Assembly (NCBI RefSeq): GCF_003970795.1
Contig: NZ_RWKW01000048.1
Span: 19,320-83,319 of the forward strand
DNA from: Aquibium carbonis
GTDB lineage: Bacteria; Pseudomonadota; Alphaproteobacteria; Rhizobiales; Rhizobiaceae
DNA: 64,000 nucleotides
Direction of reading: 5' to 3'
Notes under the pieces: model-generated
What the model was told of the DNA's origin: nothing
The model's input: the letters and a program-made list of their open reading frames with translations, nothing else
The model's database searches: none
Translations under genes and position numbers: made by a program
Shown: positions 1 to 8,851 of the stretch, in pieces
How the letters are laid out: every line of letters starts with the position of its first letter
Numbering within the stretch: the first letter of the stretch is position 1

Positions 1-2184
1 TATTTCTGTTCGGGCTGTCCGCACAATTCTTCGACCAAGGTGCCCGAAGGCTCGTTGGCGGGCGCAGGGATCGGCTGCCATTTCATGGCTCTGTGGATGG
101 ATCGCAAGACGGTCGGCTTCACCGCCATGGGCGGCGAGGGCGCCCAATGGGTCGGCCAGGCACCATTCTCGAAGCGCGAACACCTGTTCCAGAACCTCGG
201 CGACGGCACCTACAATCATTCGGGTTCGCTGGCGATTCGCTTCGCGGTCGCGTCAGGTGCAAACATCACCTACAAGATCCTGTACAACGACGCCGTGGCA
301 ATGACTGGCGGCCAGCCGCACGAAGGCGGCCTGTCGGCGCCGATGATTGCGGAGCAGGTGCGGGCCGAAGGCGTCGAGCGGATCGCCATCGTCACCGACG
401 AGCCGGACAAATACGCTGCCTTGCCGGTCCCGACTGGCGCCACGGTGCACCACCGCGACGACCTCGATGCCGTTCAACGCGAATTGCGCGACATCAAGGG
501 CGTCTCCGTTTTGCTCTACGACCAGACCTGCGCGGCGGAGAAACGGCGGCGCCGCAAGCGTGGCACCTTCCCCGACCCCGACAGGCGGGTGATCATCAAT
601 GAACTGGTCTGCGAAGGCTGCGGCGATTGCGGTGTGCAGTCCAATTGTGTCTCGGTACAGCCGGTGGAAACGGAGTTCGGACGCAAGCGGCGTATCGACC
701 AGTCGAGTTGCAACAAGGACTTTTCCTGCCTGAAAGGCTTCTGTCCATCCTTCGTGACCGTGCATGGAGGCAAGATCCGCAAGGCTGCAGGTGCGGCGGG
801 CGATGCTGATCCGCTCGAAGGCGTTCCGGAGCCGAGGGTCGCGGACGCCGCGAGGGGGTGGGCGGCGATCATCGACGGCATCGGTGGAACGGGTGTCGTG
901 ACGATCGGCGCGGTGCTCGGCATGGCCGCGCACCTGGAAGGCAAGGGCTGCGGGCTGATCGACATGGCAGGGCTCGCGCAGAAGGGCGGGGCGGTCTACA
1001 GCCACGTCCGCGTGGCTGCGACGCCCGAGGACATCCACGCCATTCGTGTGTCGGCTGGCAAGGCCGACCTGGTGCTCGGCTGCGATCTCGTCGTCTCCGG
1101 CTCGAAGAAGGTTCTCGGCGCGGTCCGCGAGAACCACACGATCTTCGTCACCAACACGGCCGAGGTGATGCCGGGCGATTTCGCTCGTTCGGCCGATTTT
1201 TCGTTGCCGACGGAGCGTCTACGCAAGGCGATCCGTTCGGCCGCCGGTGAGCGAAACGCACATTTCTTTGACGCCACCCGGACGGCTTCCGCGCTGTTCG
1301 GTAATTCCCTTGGCGCGAACATGTTCATGCTCGGCTTCGCCTGCCAGTTGGGTGGGCTGCCGGTATCGGCCCAGGCAATCGAAAAGGCCATCGAGCTCAA
1401 CGGCCAGGCGGTGGCGATGAATGTCGCCGCATTTCGCTGGGGGCGCCGCGCCGCGCATGATCCCGCATTCGTGCGCGGCCGTGTTGCTGTGGCGACCTCT
1501 GGTGAAGGTGATCGTGCGCTGGCTTCGTCGCTGGACGAGATCGTGGCCGTTCGCTCGGTCTTTCTGGGCAACTACCAGAACCGTGCCTATGCCCAGCGGT
1601 ACGAGCGCCAAATTGCTGCCGTGCGCGCGGCGGAGGAGAAGGCTGTTCCTGGTTCGACCGCGCTGGCCGAGGCTGTGGCTCGCAATCTCTTCAAGGCGAT
1701 GGCCATAAAGGACGAATACGAAGTCGCCCGGCTCTACACCGACGGCTCGTTCGCCAGACAGGTGGCGGCGCAGTTCGAGAGTGTCGAACGGTTGGAGTTT
1801 CACCTTGCTCCCCCGATCCTCGGCCGCACCGGTACTGACGGCAAGCCGGCGAAATCATCCTTTGGCCCCTGGATGATGACCGGGTTCCGTCTCCTCGCAT
1901 GTCTGAAAGGCCTGCGTGGGACGGCTCTCGATGTCTTTGGCAGGACCGAAGAGCGACGCATGGAGCGGCGTCTTCTCGCCGAATACGAACGAGACGTCGC
2001 CATGGTCATCGATGGATTGACGCCGGCGCGCCTGGAGGCGGCTTGTGCGCTCGCCTCCATCCCGTCGCTGGTCCGCGGTTTCGGCCACGTGAAGGCCGCG
2101 AATGCCGAAAAAGCGTCAATCGAGCGAAAGCGCATGATGGAGCGATTCGAGCAGGCGACCGACGTGCGCCAGGCCGCTGAGTGA
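1..2184 (+). CDS. Indolepyruvate ferredoxin oxidoreductase, fused alpha/beta type (5' end outside window)
   Basis: The frame is open from base 1, so the N-terminal half lies upstream. This enzyme oxidatively decarboxylates aryl pyruvates such as indolepyruvate to acyl-CoA and passes electrons to ferredoxin, using thiamine diphosphate and 4Fe-4S clusters. About 727 residues are visible. The first part continues the ThDP-binding region (GAGIGCH, then GGEGAQWVGQ, GDGTYNHSG). A cysteine-rich ferredoxin-like stretch at about 600-760 (CEGCGDCGVQSNC, later CNKDFSCLKGFCP) should hold the Fe-S clusters. A gamma/beta-type domain follows from about 870 (GIGGTGVVT, DMAGLAQKGG). The order matches the roughly 1150-residue fused enzymes common in alphaproteobacteria. 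It ends in TGA at 2182-2184 and nothing looks degraded. The family is secure; the substrate is inferred from family naming. Confidence 0.9.
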   Translation, partial: YFCSGCPHNSSTKVPEGSLAGAGIGCHFMALWMDRKTVGFTAMGGEGAQWVGQAPFSKREHLFQNLGDGTYNHSGSLAIRFAVASGANITYKILYNDAVAMTGGQPHEGGLSAPMIAEQVRAEGVERIAIVTDEPDKYAALPVPTGATVHHRDDLDAVQRELRDIKGVSVLLYDQTCAAEKRRRRKRGTFPDPDRRVIINELVCEGCGDCGVQSNCVSVQPVETEFGRKRRIDQSSCNKDFSCLKGFCPSFVTVHGGKIRKAAGAAGDADPLEGVPEPRVADAARGWAAIIDGIGGTGVVTIGAVLGMAAHLEGKGCGLIDMAGLAQKGGAVYSHVRVAATPEDIHAIRVSAGKADLVLGCDLVVSGSKKVLGAVRENHTIFVTNTAEVMPGDFARSADFSLPTERLRKAIRSAAGERNAHFFDATRTASALFGNSLGANMFMLGFACQLGGLPVSAQAIEKAIELNGQAVAMNVAAFRWGRRAAHDPAFVRGRVAVATSGEGDRALASSLDEIVAVRSVFLGNYQNRAYAQRYERQIAAVRAAEEKAVPGSTALAEAVARNLFKAMAIKDEYEVARLYTDGSFARQVAAQFESVERLEFHLAPPILGRTGTDGKPAKSSFGPWMMTGFRLLACLKGLRGTALDVFGRTEERRMERRLLAEYERDVAMVIDGLTPARLEAACALASIPSLVRGFGHVKAANAEKASIERKRMMERFEQATDVRQAAE

Positions 2185-2306
2185 CCTGTGCCAGGCAGAT
2201 CGCTCCGCTGGGCCTTCTGGCCCGGCGCTGGGCATTGGAAAGCGGCACGTCATCTGGGCCGCGCCTCCTCCAATCGAAGCCTATCCGCGTCTAAACGTTT
2301 GTTAAT

Positions 2307-4655
2307 GTGAATGTGCGACACGTCTCGCATACCAATCGGTTGCCCGCAGTGAAGCACAGCAAGGACACCACTCCCGAGGACGTCTATGTAGGGTTCGTCA
2401 GGTCGCTCTTCCTCGACCCCGGGATCCTGCTGATCGGTGCTTGCCTTCATGGCATCATGGGCTTGATGGTATACCTGCGCGGCAACGAGCCGATCTATCT
2501 CGTGCTCACCGTCTTGATGATGTTCGCCGGCCTCTACCGCTATGTCGCCATGCGGAAGGTCCAGCCCTCCACCATCACCGACATCACCACCGCCGTCGCG
2601 CGCGAGCGCTACTACATCATCGCGGGAGCGGTTCAGGGCGCCGTCATTGGCCTCTTCTCCTTCTGCGCGGTGTATCTGTATTCGGACGAGTTCAGCGAAC
2701 TGGCGGCTGTCTCCGTCGCCATGGGTGGTGCGATCACCATCGCCGGTCGCAATTACGGCTCGAAGAAAATGGTGGCGATCCTGTCGTTGACGACGATCGG
2801 GCCGATCGCGATCGCGCTGATCCTCAAAGGCGATCTCTACAACATCGTTCTGGGCCTGTTCATCGTCCCGTTCATGATCATCATCATGAAGCTGGCGGCG
2901 CTCGTGCGCGAAGTGCTGTTCACCGCCATCAGCGAACAGAAGAAGGCGACGAAGCTGGCGCAACGCTTCGATCGGGCCTTGAACACCATGACCCACGGTC
3001 TGGTGATGCTCGGCCCCGACAGCCGCGTGATCGTTGCGAATGCTGAAGCTGCCGAATTGACAGGCGTGGCCAGGGCCGAGCGCTTGATCGGGCGCACGCT
3101 GAAGGCTCTGCTGCTTCGTGGCGCGGCGGGCGGGCTCATCAGCCGGCGCGATTGCGGCTTCATCGAAGCCCAGTTGTCGCGCGCGCTTCGGGAGGGCTGT
3201 GACCGCAAGCTCCTCGTCAGCCTGACCAATGGGCGCTACCTTGAATTCTCCGCCCGCGAAGGGCGGGACGAACTGAGCGTCATTACCTTCGAGGATGTCA
3301 CGTCGCGCGTTCAGGCGGAGGAAAAGATCCGCACCATGGCGCGCTACGACAGCCTGACCGGCCTGCCGAACCGCGCCTACTTCCACGAGATCGTCGCCGA
3401 ATGCATGTCCACGGGCGACCGGGAGCGGCTCTGCGCGCTGGCGATCTTCGACCTCGACGACTTCAAGAGCATCAACGACACGCTCGGCCATCCGGTCGGG
3501 GACGGGCTCATCTACGCCATCGCCGAGAAGCTGGCGTTCTTCACCGATGACGACATAAAGATCAGCCGTTTCGGCGGCGACGAATTCGTCATCTACTTCG
3601 ACAGGGTCGAGGACGAAAACCACCTGGGGATGCTTCTGGACGGCATCTTCGAGGGACTGCAGGAAGAGGTCGACGTCGCCGGCCATGCCTTGCGCGCGCA
3701 GTTCAGCGCGGGTGCGGTGCTGCTTCCCGTCAGCTATGACGACGCAGAAGGCATGATCGTCAAGGCCGACCTCGCGCTCTACGAGGCCAAGGAAAAGGGC
3801 AAGAACAGCTGGCGCCTGTTCGAGTCGACCATGGACGCGGCCTTCCGCCAGAAGCAGATGCTCAAGGCCGATCTGCGCAATGCCGTGCAGGCGGGATCCT
3901 TGCGAGTCGTGTTCCAGCCGATCGTCGACATCAATTCCATGGCAGTGGTGACCTGCGAGGCGCTTTGCCGATGGGACCATCCGGACCTCGGCCCCGTCTC
4001 GCCAGGGGTGTTCATACCGCTGGCCGAGGAGATGGGGATCATCTCCGACATCAGCATCCAGGTGCTGCGGGCCGCCTGCGAAGAATGCTCCAGATGGCCT
4101 GCGCCGATCGGTGTCTCGGTCAACCTGTCGGCGCGGGACTTCAGGTGTGCCACGATCGTCGATCACGTCCGCGATGCGCTGACCCATTCCGGCCTGTCGC
4201 CGCACCGTCTGGAGGTCGAAGTGACCGAGACGGCGATCCTCGACGACAAGCTCTCGACGCGGATCTATCTGGAAGAGATCCGTCGGCTCGGCGTCAAGAT
4301 CGCGCTCGACGACTTCGGTACGGGCTATTCGAGCCTGAGCTACCTGCACACCCTACCGCTCGACAAGATCAAGATCGATCGCTCCTTCCTGCAGGACATC
4401 ACGTCGGACGAAAGATCGCTGGAACTCTTGTGCGGTATCGTCTCGCTTTCGAGAAAGCTCGGTCTGACGATCACCATCGAAGGCGTGGAGACCTTCGAGC
4501 AGCTCAAGCTTCTGTCGGCTCGGGTCAAGCCCGACCTCCTGCAAGGGTTCCTCTTCGGTGCCGCCCTCAGCGCTTCCGGCATCGAGGCGCTTTCGAAAAC
4601 CTCGCTGCCCTTCGGCGAGGATATCTCGAAGCTGAAATTCTTCGCCGGCCGCTGA
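2307..4655 (+). CDS. Membrane-bound GGDEF-EAL cyclic-di-GMP enzyme
   Basis: A 782-residue protein with several hydrophobic segments between about residues 35 and 200 (a membrane sensor region), a PAS-like linker (about 220-335), a GGDEF domain with the intact signature RFGGDEF (GGDEF at 423-427), and an EAL domain with EAL at 551-553. The later EAL-family motifs NLSARDF, DDFGTGYSS, EGVE and QGFLFG are present, so both cyclase and phosphodiesterase sites look intact. I see no RxxD inhibitory site just before GGDEF. It would make and/or degrade c-di-GMP at the inner membrane; which activity dominates cannot be read from sequence. An ATG at 2307 is used, and a GTG near 2349 is an alternative. 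It stands alone between the oxidoreductase and a long spacer. Confidence 0.9.
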   Translation: MNVRHVSHTNRLPAVKHSKDTTPEDVYVGFVRSLFLDPGILLIGACLHGIMGLMVYLRGNEPIYLVLTVLMMFAGLYRYVAMRKVQPSTITDITTAVARERYYIIAGAVQGAVIGLFSFCAVYLYSDEFSELAAVSVAMGGAITIAGRNYGSKKMVAILSLTTIGPIAIALILKGDLYNIVLGLFIVPFMIIIMKLAALVREVLFTAISEQKKATKLAQRFDRALNTMTHGLVMLGPDSRVIVANAEAAELTGVARAERLIGRTLKALLLRGAAGGLISRRDCGFIEAQLSRALREGCDRKLLVSLTNGRYLEFSAREGRDELSVITFEDVTSRVQAEEKIRTMARYDSLTGLPNRAYFHEIVAECMSTGDRERLCALAIFDLDDFKSINDTLGHPVGDGLIYAIAEKLAFFTDDDIKISRFGGDEFVIYFDRVEDENHLGMLLDGIFEGLQEEVDVAGHALRAQFSAGAVLLPVSYDDAEGMIVKADLALYEAKEKGKNSWRLFESTMDAAFRQKQMLKADLRNAVQAGSLRVVFQPIVDINSMAVVTCEALCRWDHPDLGPVSPGVFIPLAEEMGIISDISIQVLRAACEECSRWPAPIGVSVNLSARDFRCATIVDHVRDALTHSGLSPHRLEVEVTETAILDDKLSTRIYLEEIRRLGVKIALDDFGTGYSSLSYLHTLPLDKIKIDRSFLQDITSDERSLELLCGIVSLSRKLGLTITIEGVETFEQLKLLSARVKPDLLQGFLFGAALSASGIEALSKTSLPFGEDISKLKFFAGR

Positions 4656-4903
4656 GACACCTCATCCGAAGGATCGTCCCGACGGTCCCGCAAGACGCAG
4701 CGCGCTCGCCTGTCGGGAAAACTCGGCGCGGTTGGAGCGCCATCCGCCGAGACACCCGCTCGCGACAAGGCGTCGCAACCCACGATCGTCTCATGGTTGA
4801 ATGTGGCGACCCTTCCGCAGGGGCTCGTCCGGAAGCCTGGCTCCATCCCCTGCCGATAACCGTTCGAAAGGGGGATCTGGCGACCTTTCGTGCAACGCCG
4901 GGA

Positions 4904-4917
4904 CGTTAACGTTAACG
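4904..4917. promoter_or_regulatory. 14-bp perfect palindrome, possible operator
   Basis: CGTTAACGTTAACG is its own reverse complement and lies 73 bases before the GTG of the FeeM-like gene. It could bind a dimeric regulator. It contains TTAA twice, but 2 bases apart rather than the 7 of a CtrA site. No regulator is assigned. Confidence 0.4.
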
Positions 4918-4961
4918 GAAGGTAAACGAAGTCCGCGCAAATTTCGGCTTTACTGAACGCA

Positions 4962-4971
4962 ACCTTAAGGT
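4962..4971. promoter_or_regulatory. 10-bp perfect palindrome near start of FeeM-like gene
   Basis: ACCTTAAGGT is self-complementary and lies 19 bases before the GTG at 4991. It is short enough to be chance. Its closeness to the larger palindrome upstream is the reason to list it. Confidence 0.3.
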
Positions 4972-4990
4972 ACGGTTCCTTCAGGCGGAT

Positions 4991-5791
4991 GTGCGTGCGG
5001 GGACGATGATCGAGATGAACGTGTCGGTGAACAGGAGTACCCTCCGGCGTGCCCCGTCAACAGGAGCCGCCTCTGGCGGATCGGCGTTTGCGGACAACGT
5101 CGCGGCGCTGCTCGAGCGGGTCGAGTACAGACGATGCGAGAAGGGCGAGGATCTCGAAGCGATCTACCGGCTTCGATACAAGGCGTATCGCAACCATGGA
5201 ACGGTGCCTCCGACAGCGGAACGTGTCACCACCGATCGGTTCGATGACGCGCCCAATTGCTACATGTTCGGCGTATGGATCGACAATGAACTGGTCAGCA
5301 CCGTTCGCCTCCACCATCTGACTGCCGAACAGCCCTATTCTTCGGTGATGGACATCTTCGGCGACTTGATCTCGCCCCGGCTGGAGCGTGGCGAGACCTT
5401 CATCAATCCAACCATGTTCGCCGCCGATCCCTACTATGCGACGATCTATCGTGCTTTGCCGTATGTGACGCTGCGGCTGGCGGTCGTCGCCAACAGCTAT
5501 TTCGACACCACGAGTTGCATCTGCGTCATCCGCGACGATCACACCGCATTCTACAAGCGTGTGTTCGGCTCCGTGCAGGTTGGCGAGCCTCGACCGCACC
5601 CGTCATTCTCGGTCAACGTGATGCTGTACGACTCGCCCTGCGCCATCAACATGCAGCCGACGCTTGAGCGGTTTCCCTTTTTTCGCTCGACGGCGCTGGA
5701 ACGGCGACTGCTGTTCGGGCAATCGGCGAAAGGCGAGGTTGGATCGCTGACCATCCTGCCGACAGCTCGCTACATGAAGACCGCTGCCTGA
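4991..5791 (+). CDS. FeeM-like N-acyl amino acid synthase / autoinducer-synthase-fold protein
   Basis: This 266-residue protein resembles the GNAT-fold FeeM family (N-acyl amino acid synthases, related in fold to LuxI-type acyl-homoserine-lactone synthases). The N-terminal core has the typical order: a YRLRYKAY motif, then FGVWIDNELVSTVRLH (beta-strand and arginine), then ETFINPTMFAAD, then the region of VTLRLAVVANSYFD. Such enzymes join a fatty acyl group, usually from acyl-ACP, to an amino acid, giving a membrane-active or signalling lipid. The first 35 residues are Ser/Ala/Gly rich and probably disordered. GTG at 4991 is taken as start; ATG at 5006 or 5015 is equally possible. A Crp/Fnr gene follows about 100 bases later. 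The fold is fairly confident; product and amino acid are unknown. Confidence 0.7.
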   Translation: MRAGTMIEMNVSVNRSTLRRAPSTGAASGGSAFADNVAALLERVEYRRCEKGEDLEAIYRLRYKAYRNHGTVPPTAERVTTDRFDDAPNCYMFGVWIDNELVSTVRLHHLTAEQPYSSVMDIFGDLISPRLERGETFINPTMFAADPYYATIYRALPYVTLRLAVVANSYFDTTSCICVIRDDHTAFYKRVFGSVQVGEPRPHPSFSVNVMLYDSPCAINMQPTLERFPFFRSTALERRLLFGQSAKGEVGSLTILPTARYMKTAA

Positions 5792-5893
5792 GCGCGTGCG
5801 CCTGACAGGGTGATCCGTCGCTTGTATGGGACCACCCGAGAGGCCTAAGCTTCGTTCGTGAGCCGCCTCTGGGAGTGGCGTCGTCGACGAGGC

Positions 5894-6571
5894 ATGATGA
5901 ACCCACGCGAAGACATCGTACGCGCTGCGATATGGGCCGGCGAACTCGGCGAGGACGAGATCGAGCGAGCTGCGCGCGGCCTGACAGAGCGCAGTTTCGC
6001 CAAGGGCGCCTACGTCTGTCATCGCGGCGATCGCCTGGACTACTGGACCGGGGTCCTGGACGGGTTGGTGAAGGTCTCGGCGATCTCGCGCGGCGGCAAG
6101 CCGATGACCTTTGCCGGGGTAGCCAAGGGCAGCTGGTTTGGCGAGGGGTCCGTGCTCAAGGGCGAACCGCGCCAGTACGACGTCGTTGCCATTCGCGACA
6201 CCCGCCTCGCTTTGCTCAACAGAGGCACGTTCGACTGGCTCTACGAGAACAGCAAGGGCTTCAACCGCTTTCTGGTTCGCCAGCTCAATGAGCGCGTCGG
6301 GCAGTTCATCGCGACCATAGAGCATGATCGCATCCTCAGCCCTCGCGCCCGCGTAGCGCGTCACCTCTCGTGGTTTTTCAATCCGGTTCTCTATCCGCAG
6401 GTTCGCACCGAGATATCGATTTCGCAGGAAGAACTGGGATTGCTCGCCGGCGTTTCCCGGGCTGTCGCCAACCGCTCGCTTCAGGATCTTGCGGACGAGA
6501 AGCTGATCATCGTCGAGCACGGGAAGATTCGTGTCATCGATCTGGAAACGTTGAAGCGCTACGAGTCGTGA
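5894..6571 (+). CDS. Crp/Fnr family transcriptional regulator
   Basis: About 225 residues with an N-terminal cyclic-nucleotide-binding-like beta barrel (roughly residues 15-125; CHRGD, GKPMTFAGV, GSWFGEGSVLKGE) and a C-terminal winged helix-turn-helix (ISISQEELGLLAGVSRAVANRSLQDLADEKLI). Only one cysteine is apparent, in VCHRGD, so it lacks the N-terminal cysteine cluster of an Fnr-type oxygen sensor. The ATG at 5894 (GAGG just before) or 5897 fits as start; an in-frame GTG at 5858 would add 12 basic residues. It precedes the acyl-CoA synthetase/Liv transporter cassette on the same strand by about 290 bases and is a reasonable candidate regulator for it; that link is inference from position. 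Confidence 0.88.
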   Translation: MMNPREDIVRAAIWAGELGEDEIERAARGLTERSFAKGAYVCHRGDRLDYWTGVLDGLVKVSAISRGGKPMTFAGVAKGSWFGEGSVLKGEPRQYDVVAIRDTRLALLNRGTFDWLYENSKGFNRFLVRQLNERVGQFIATIEHDRILSPRARVARHLSWFFNPVLYPQVRTEISISQEELGLLAGVSRAVANRSLQDLADEKLIIVEHGKIRVIDLETLKRYES

Positions 6572-6865
6572 GCGCACGGCAAGCCGAAGCGCGCTGATAC
6601 GGGCAGACGACAGAAATTTCCTGGGTTCGCGCAGATCGATAGTGCGCACCATTAGCAAAGCAAAGGCACTCTCGTCTGTCAATCGCGAAGTTGCTTCGGC
6701 AGGGCCCGCATGGGAGCGTCGTTTTCGAGGAAGCCAGCGACGCACGACCACACGAGGGCACCGGGCAATGGTTGCGCAGCCAACTTGCGAACGAGGTCAC
6801 GTCGCGTCATAAACATTGGACCAACCGCCGGAAAACAAGGTGGGGTCCCGGGAGGAACGGTGGAG

Positions 6866-8851
6866 ATGCTTGCCAAGGCTGAAGCCGGCGACACGCTCGA
6901 TACATTTCCGAAGTATCTTGTGCTGAACGCGAAGCGCTTTGCCAGTCGACCGGCCATGCGCCACAAGGATCTCGGCATCTGGCAAGGGTGGACCTGGAAG
7001 CAGCAGCTCGATGAGGTTCGCAGCTTCGCCGTCGGATTGTCGGCCGTTGGGCTCGAGCGGGGTGACAAGGTCGCCGTCGTGGGCTCCAACCGACCCCGGC
7101 TTTATTGGAGCTTCGCAGCGATTCAGTCCCTGGGCGGCATCCCCGTTCCAGTCTACGCGGATTCGGTCGCCGAGGAGATGGCCTACGTTCTTGACCACGC
7201 CGAAGTGCGCTTCGCCGTCGTGGAGGATCAGGAGCAAGTCGACAAGCTGTTATCCATATCGGAGAAAGTGCCGTCGCTGAAGGACATCGTCTACGACGAA
7301 GCACGGGGGCTGCGCGACTACGACCACACGCATCTGCACAGCTTCGAAGAGGTGCAGGCCAAGGGTCGGGCTGCGATAGAGGCGTCCGAGGAAACCGTCG
7401 CGCGCTGGCAGGCTGCGGTCGACTTGGGCCGGGGGACCGATCTGGGCGTCATGCTCTACACATCGGGCACGACCGGCCGCCCAAAAGGGGTGATGCTTTC
7501 GAACGACAACCTGGTCAAGTCGGCTCTCCACGGCAACGCGTTCGATCGGCTTGGCCCCGACGAGAACATCATCGCCTACCTGCCACTCGCATGGGTCGGC
7601 GACCATGTCTTTTCCTATACTCAGTCCTACACGGCCGGGTTCTGCGTTTCCTGTCCCGAAAGTCCCGAGACCGTGACCGAGGATCGCCGTGAGATCGCGC
7701 CCACCTACTTCTTTGCGCCGCCGCGCGTCTTCGAGGGGCTGCTCACCGCCATGATGGTGCGCATGGAAGACGCGGGGCGCCTGAAGAAGAGAATGTTCGA
7801 TCACTATCTCGCACTCGCCCGAAGGGTCGGCGAGAAGATCCTCAACGGCGAGCGTGTACCGCTGCTGGACCGCATGCGCTATTTCCTCGGCGAGATTCTC
7901 GTTTATGGCCCTCTAAAGAATCGGATGGGCATGACGCGCCTCAGGGTGGCTTATACGGCCGGCGAGGCGATCGGACCGGAGTTGTTCCGCTTCTATCGGT
8001 CGATCGGGCTCAACCTGAAACAGCTCTACGGTCAGACGGAAGCCTGCGTTTACATCACCGCGCAGCCGGACGGAAACATCCGCGCCGACACGGTGGGCAT
8101 TCCCTCGCCGGGTGTGGAGATCAAGATCGCCGAGAATGGAGAGGTTCTGTACCGGTCGGAAGGCACATTTATCGGCTACTACAAGAACGAGGAGGCCACC
8201 CGAGCCACCAAGACGCCGGACGGCTGGGTGCATACCGGCGATGCTGGCTTCATCGACGGCGAGGGGCATCTCAAGATCATCGATCGCGCCAAGGACGTGG
8301 GCAAGCTGCAGAACGGCGAGTTGTTCGCGCCGAAGTATGTCGAGAACACGCTAAAGTTCTTTCCTGACATCAAGGAAGTCGTGGCTTTCGGCGACGGGCG
8401 GGCCTTTTGCGCGGCGTTCATCAACATCGACCTCCAGTCAGTCGGAAGCTGGGCGGAGCGTCACAACGTGTCCTACGCTTCCTACCAGGATTTGGCCGGT
8501 CATCCCGACGTCTACGGCATCATCGCCTCGCATGTGGAAGCCGCAAACAGAAAGCTCTCCGAAGAGCCGATGATGGCGGCTTCGCAGATCAGGCGTTTCC
8601 TCGTTCTTCACAAGGAGCTTGATGCCGACGACGGAGAGTTGACCCGCACACAGAAGGTCCGTCGGTCTTTCATCGCAGAGCGCTACGGAGACCTCATCGA
8701 AGCACTCTACGACGGCTCGACCCAAAAGTACGTCGAAACGGAAATGACGTTCGAGGACGGACGCAAGGGCAGCGTGCGGGCAACGGTGCGCATCGTCGAT
8801 GCGAAGGTGTTCGGTAGCGCGGCGGCACCGGTCAGGGAGGCCGCGGAATGA
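6866..8851 (+). CDS. AMP-binding long-chain acyl-CoA synthetase (cassette 1)
   Basis: An ANL-superfamily ligase of about 661 residues that would activate a carboxylic acid to its acyl-CoA via an acyl-adenylate. The AMP-binding P-loop YTSGTTGRPKG starts at residue 198; YGQTEA (A5), GWVHTGDAG (A7) and IIDRAKD (A8) follow in the expected order. The C-terminal lid is long and ends in a region enriched in charged residues. ATG at 6866 is preferred because GGAGGA at 6851-6856 sits 9 bases upstream; GTG at 6860 would be too close and an upstream ATG at 6710 has no ribosome site. The gene overlaps the next ATPase by 4 bases (ATGA at 8848), so import and CoA activation are translationally linked. The substrate could be a fatty, aromatic or hydroxy acid. 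Confidence 0.9.
   Translation: MLAKAEAGDTLDTFPKYLVLNAKRFASRPAMRHKDLGIWQGWTWKQQLDEVRSFAVGLSAVGLERGDKVAVVGSNRPRLYWSFAAIQSLGGIPVPVYADSVAEEMAYVLDHAEVRFAVVEDQEQVDKLLSISEKVPSLKDIVYDEARGLRDYDHTHLHSFEEVQAKGRAAIEASEETVARWQAAVDLGRGTDLGVMLYTSGTTGRPKGVMLSNDNLVKSALHGNAFDRLGPDENIIAYLPLAWVGDHVFSYTQSYTAGFCVSCPESPETVTEDRREIAPTYFFAPPRVFEGLLTAMMVRMEDAGRLKKRMFDHYLALARRVGEKILNGERVPLLDRMRYFLGEILVYGPLKNRMGMTRLRVAYTAGEAIGPELFRFYRSIGLNLKQLYGQTEACVYITAQPDGNIRADTVGIPSPGVEIKIAENGEVLYRSEGTFIGYYKNEEATRATKTPDGWVHTGDAGFIDGEGHLKIIDRAKDVGKLQNGELFAPKYVENTLKFFPDIKEVVAFGDGRAFCAAFINIDLQSVGSWAERHNVSYASYQDLAGHPDVYGIIASHVEAANRKLSEEPMMAASQIRRFLVLHKELDADDGELTRTQKVRRSFIAERYGDLIEALYDGSTQKYVETEMTFEDGRKGSVRATVRIVDAKVFGSAAAPVREAAE

Larger units (their letters stand above)
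4656..4990. other. Intergenic region with two palindromes
   Basis: No gene is visible in these 335 bases. The first 220 or so bases show nothing recognisable. The last 90 hold two perfect palindromes, listed separately at 4904-4917 and 4962-4971, in a locally AT-richer stretch, so this is probably the promoter region of the FeeM-like gene that follows. Confidence 0.6.

Noticed and set aside
2250..4349. A 699-codon open frame on the minus strand
   Set aside because: It is the antisense shadow of the GGDEF-EAL gene. The translation is rich in Asp, His, Arg and Gln with no motif, the usual result of high-GC codon usage.
4904..4917. CtrA binding site
   Set aside because: The two TTAA elements are 2 bases apart, not the 7 of a CtrA box.
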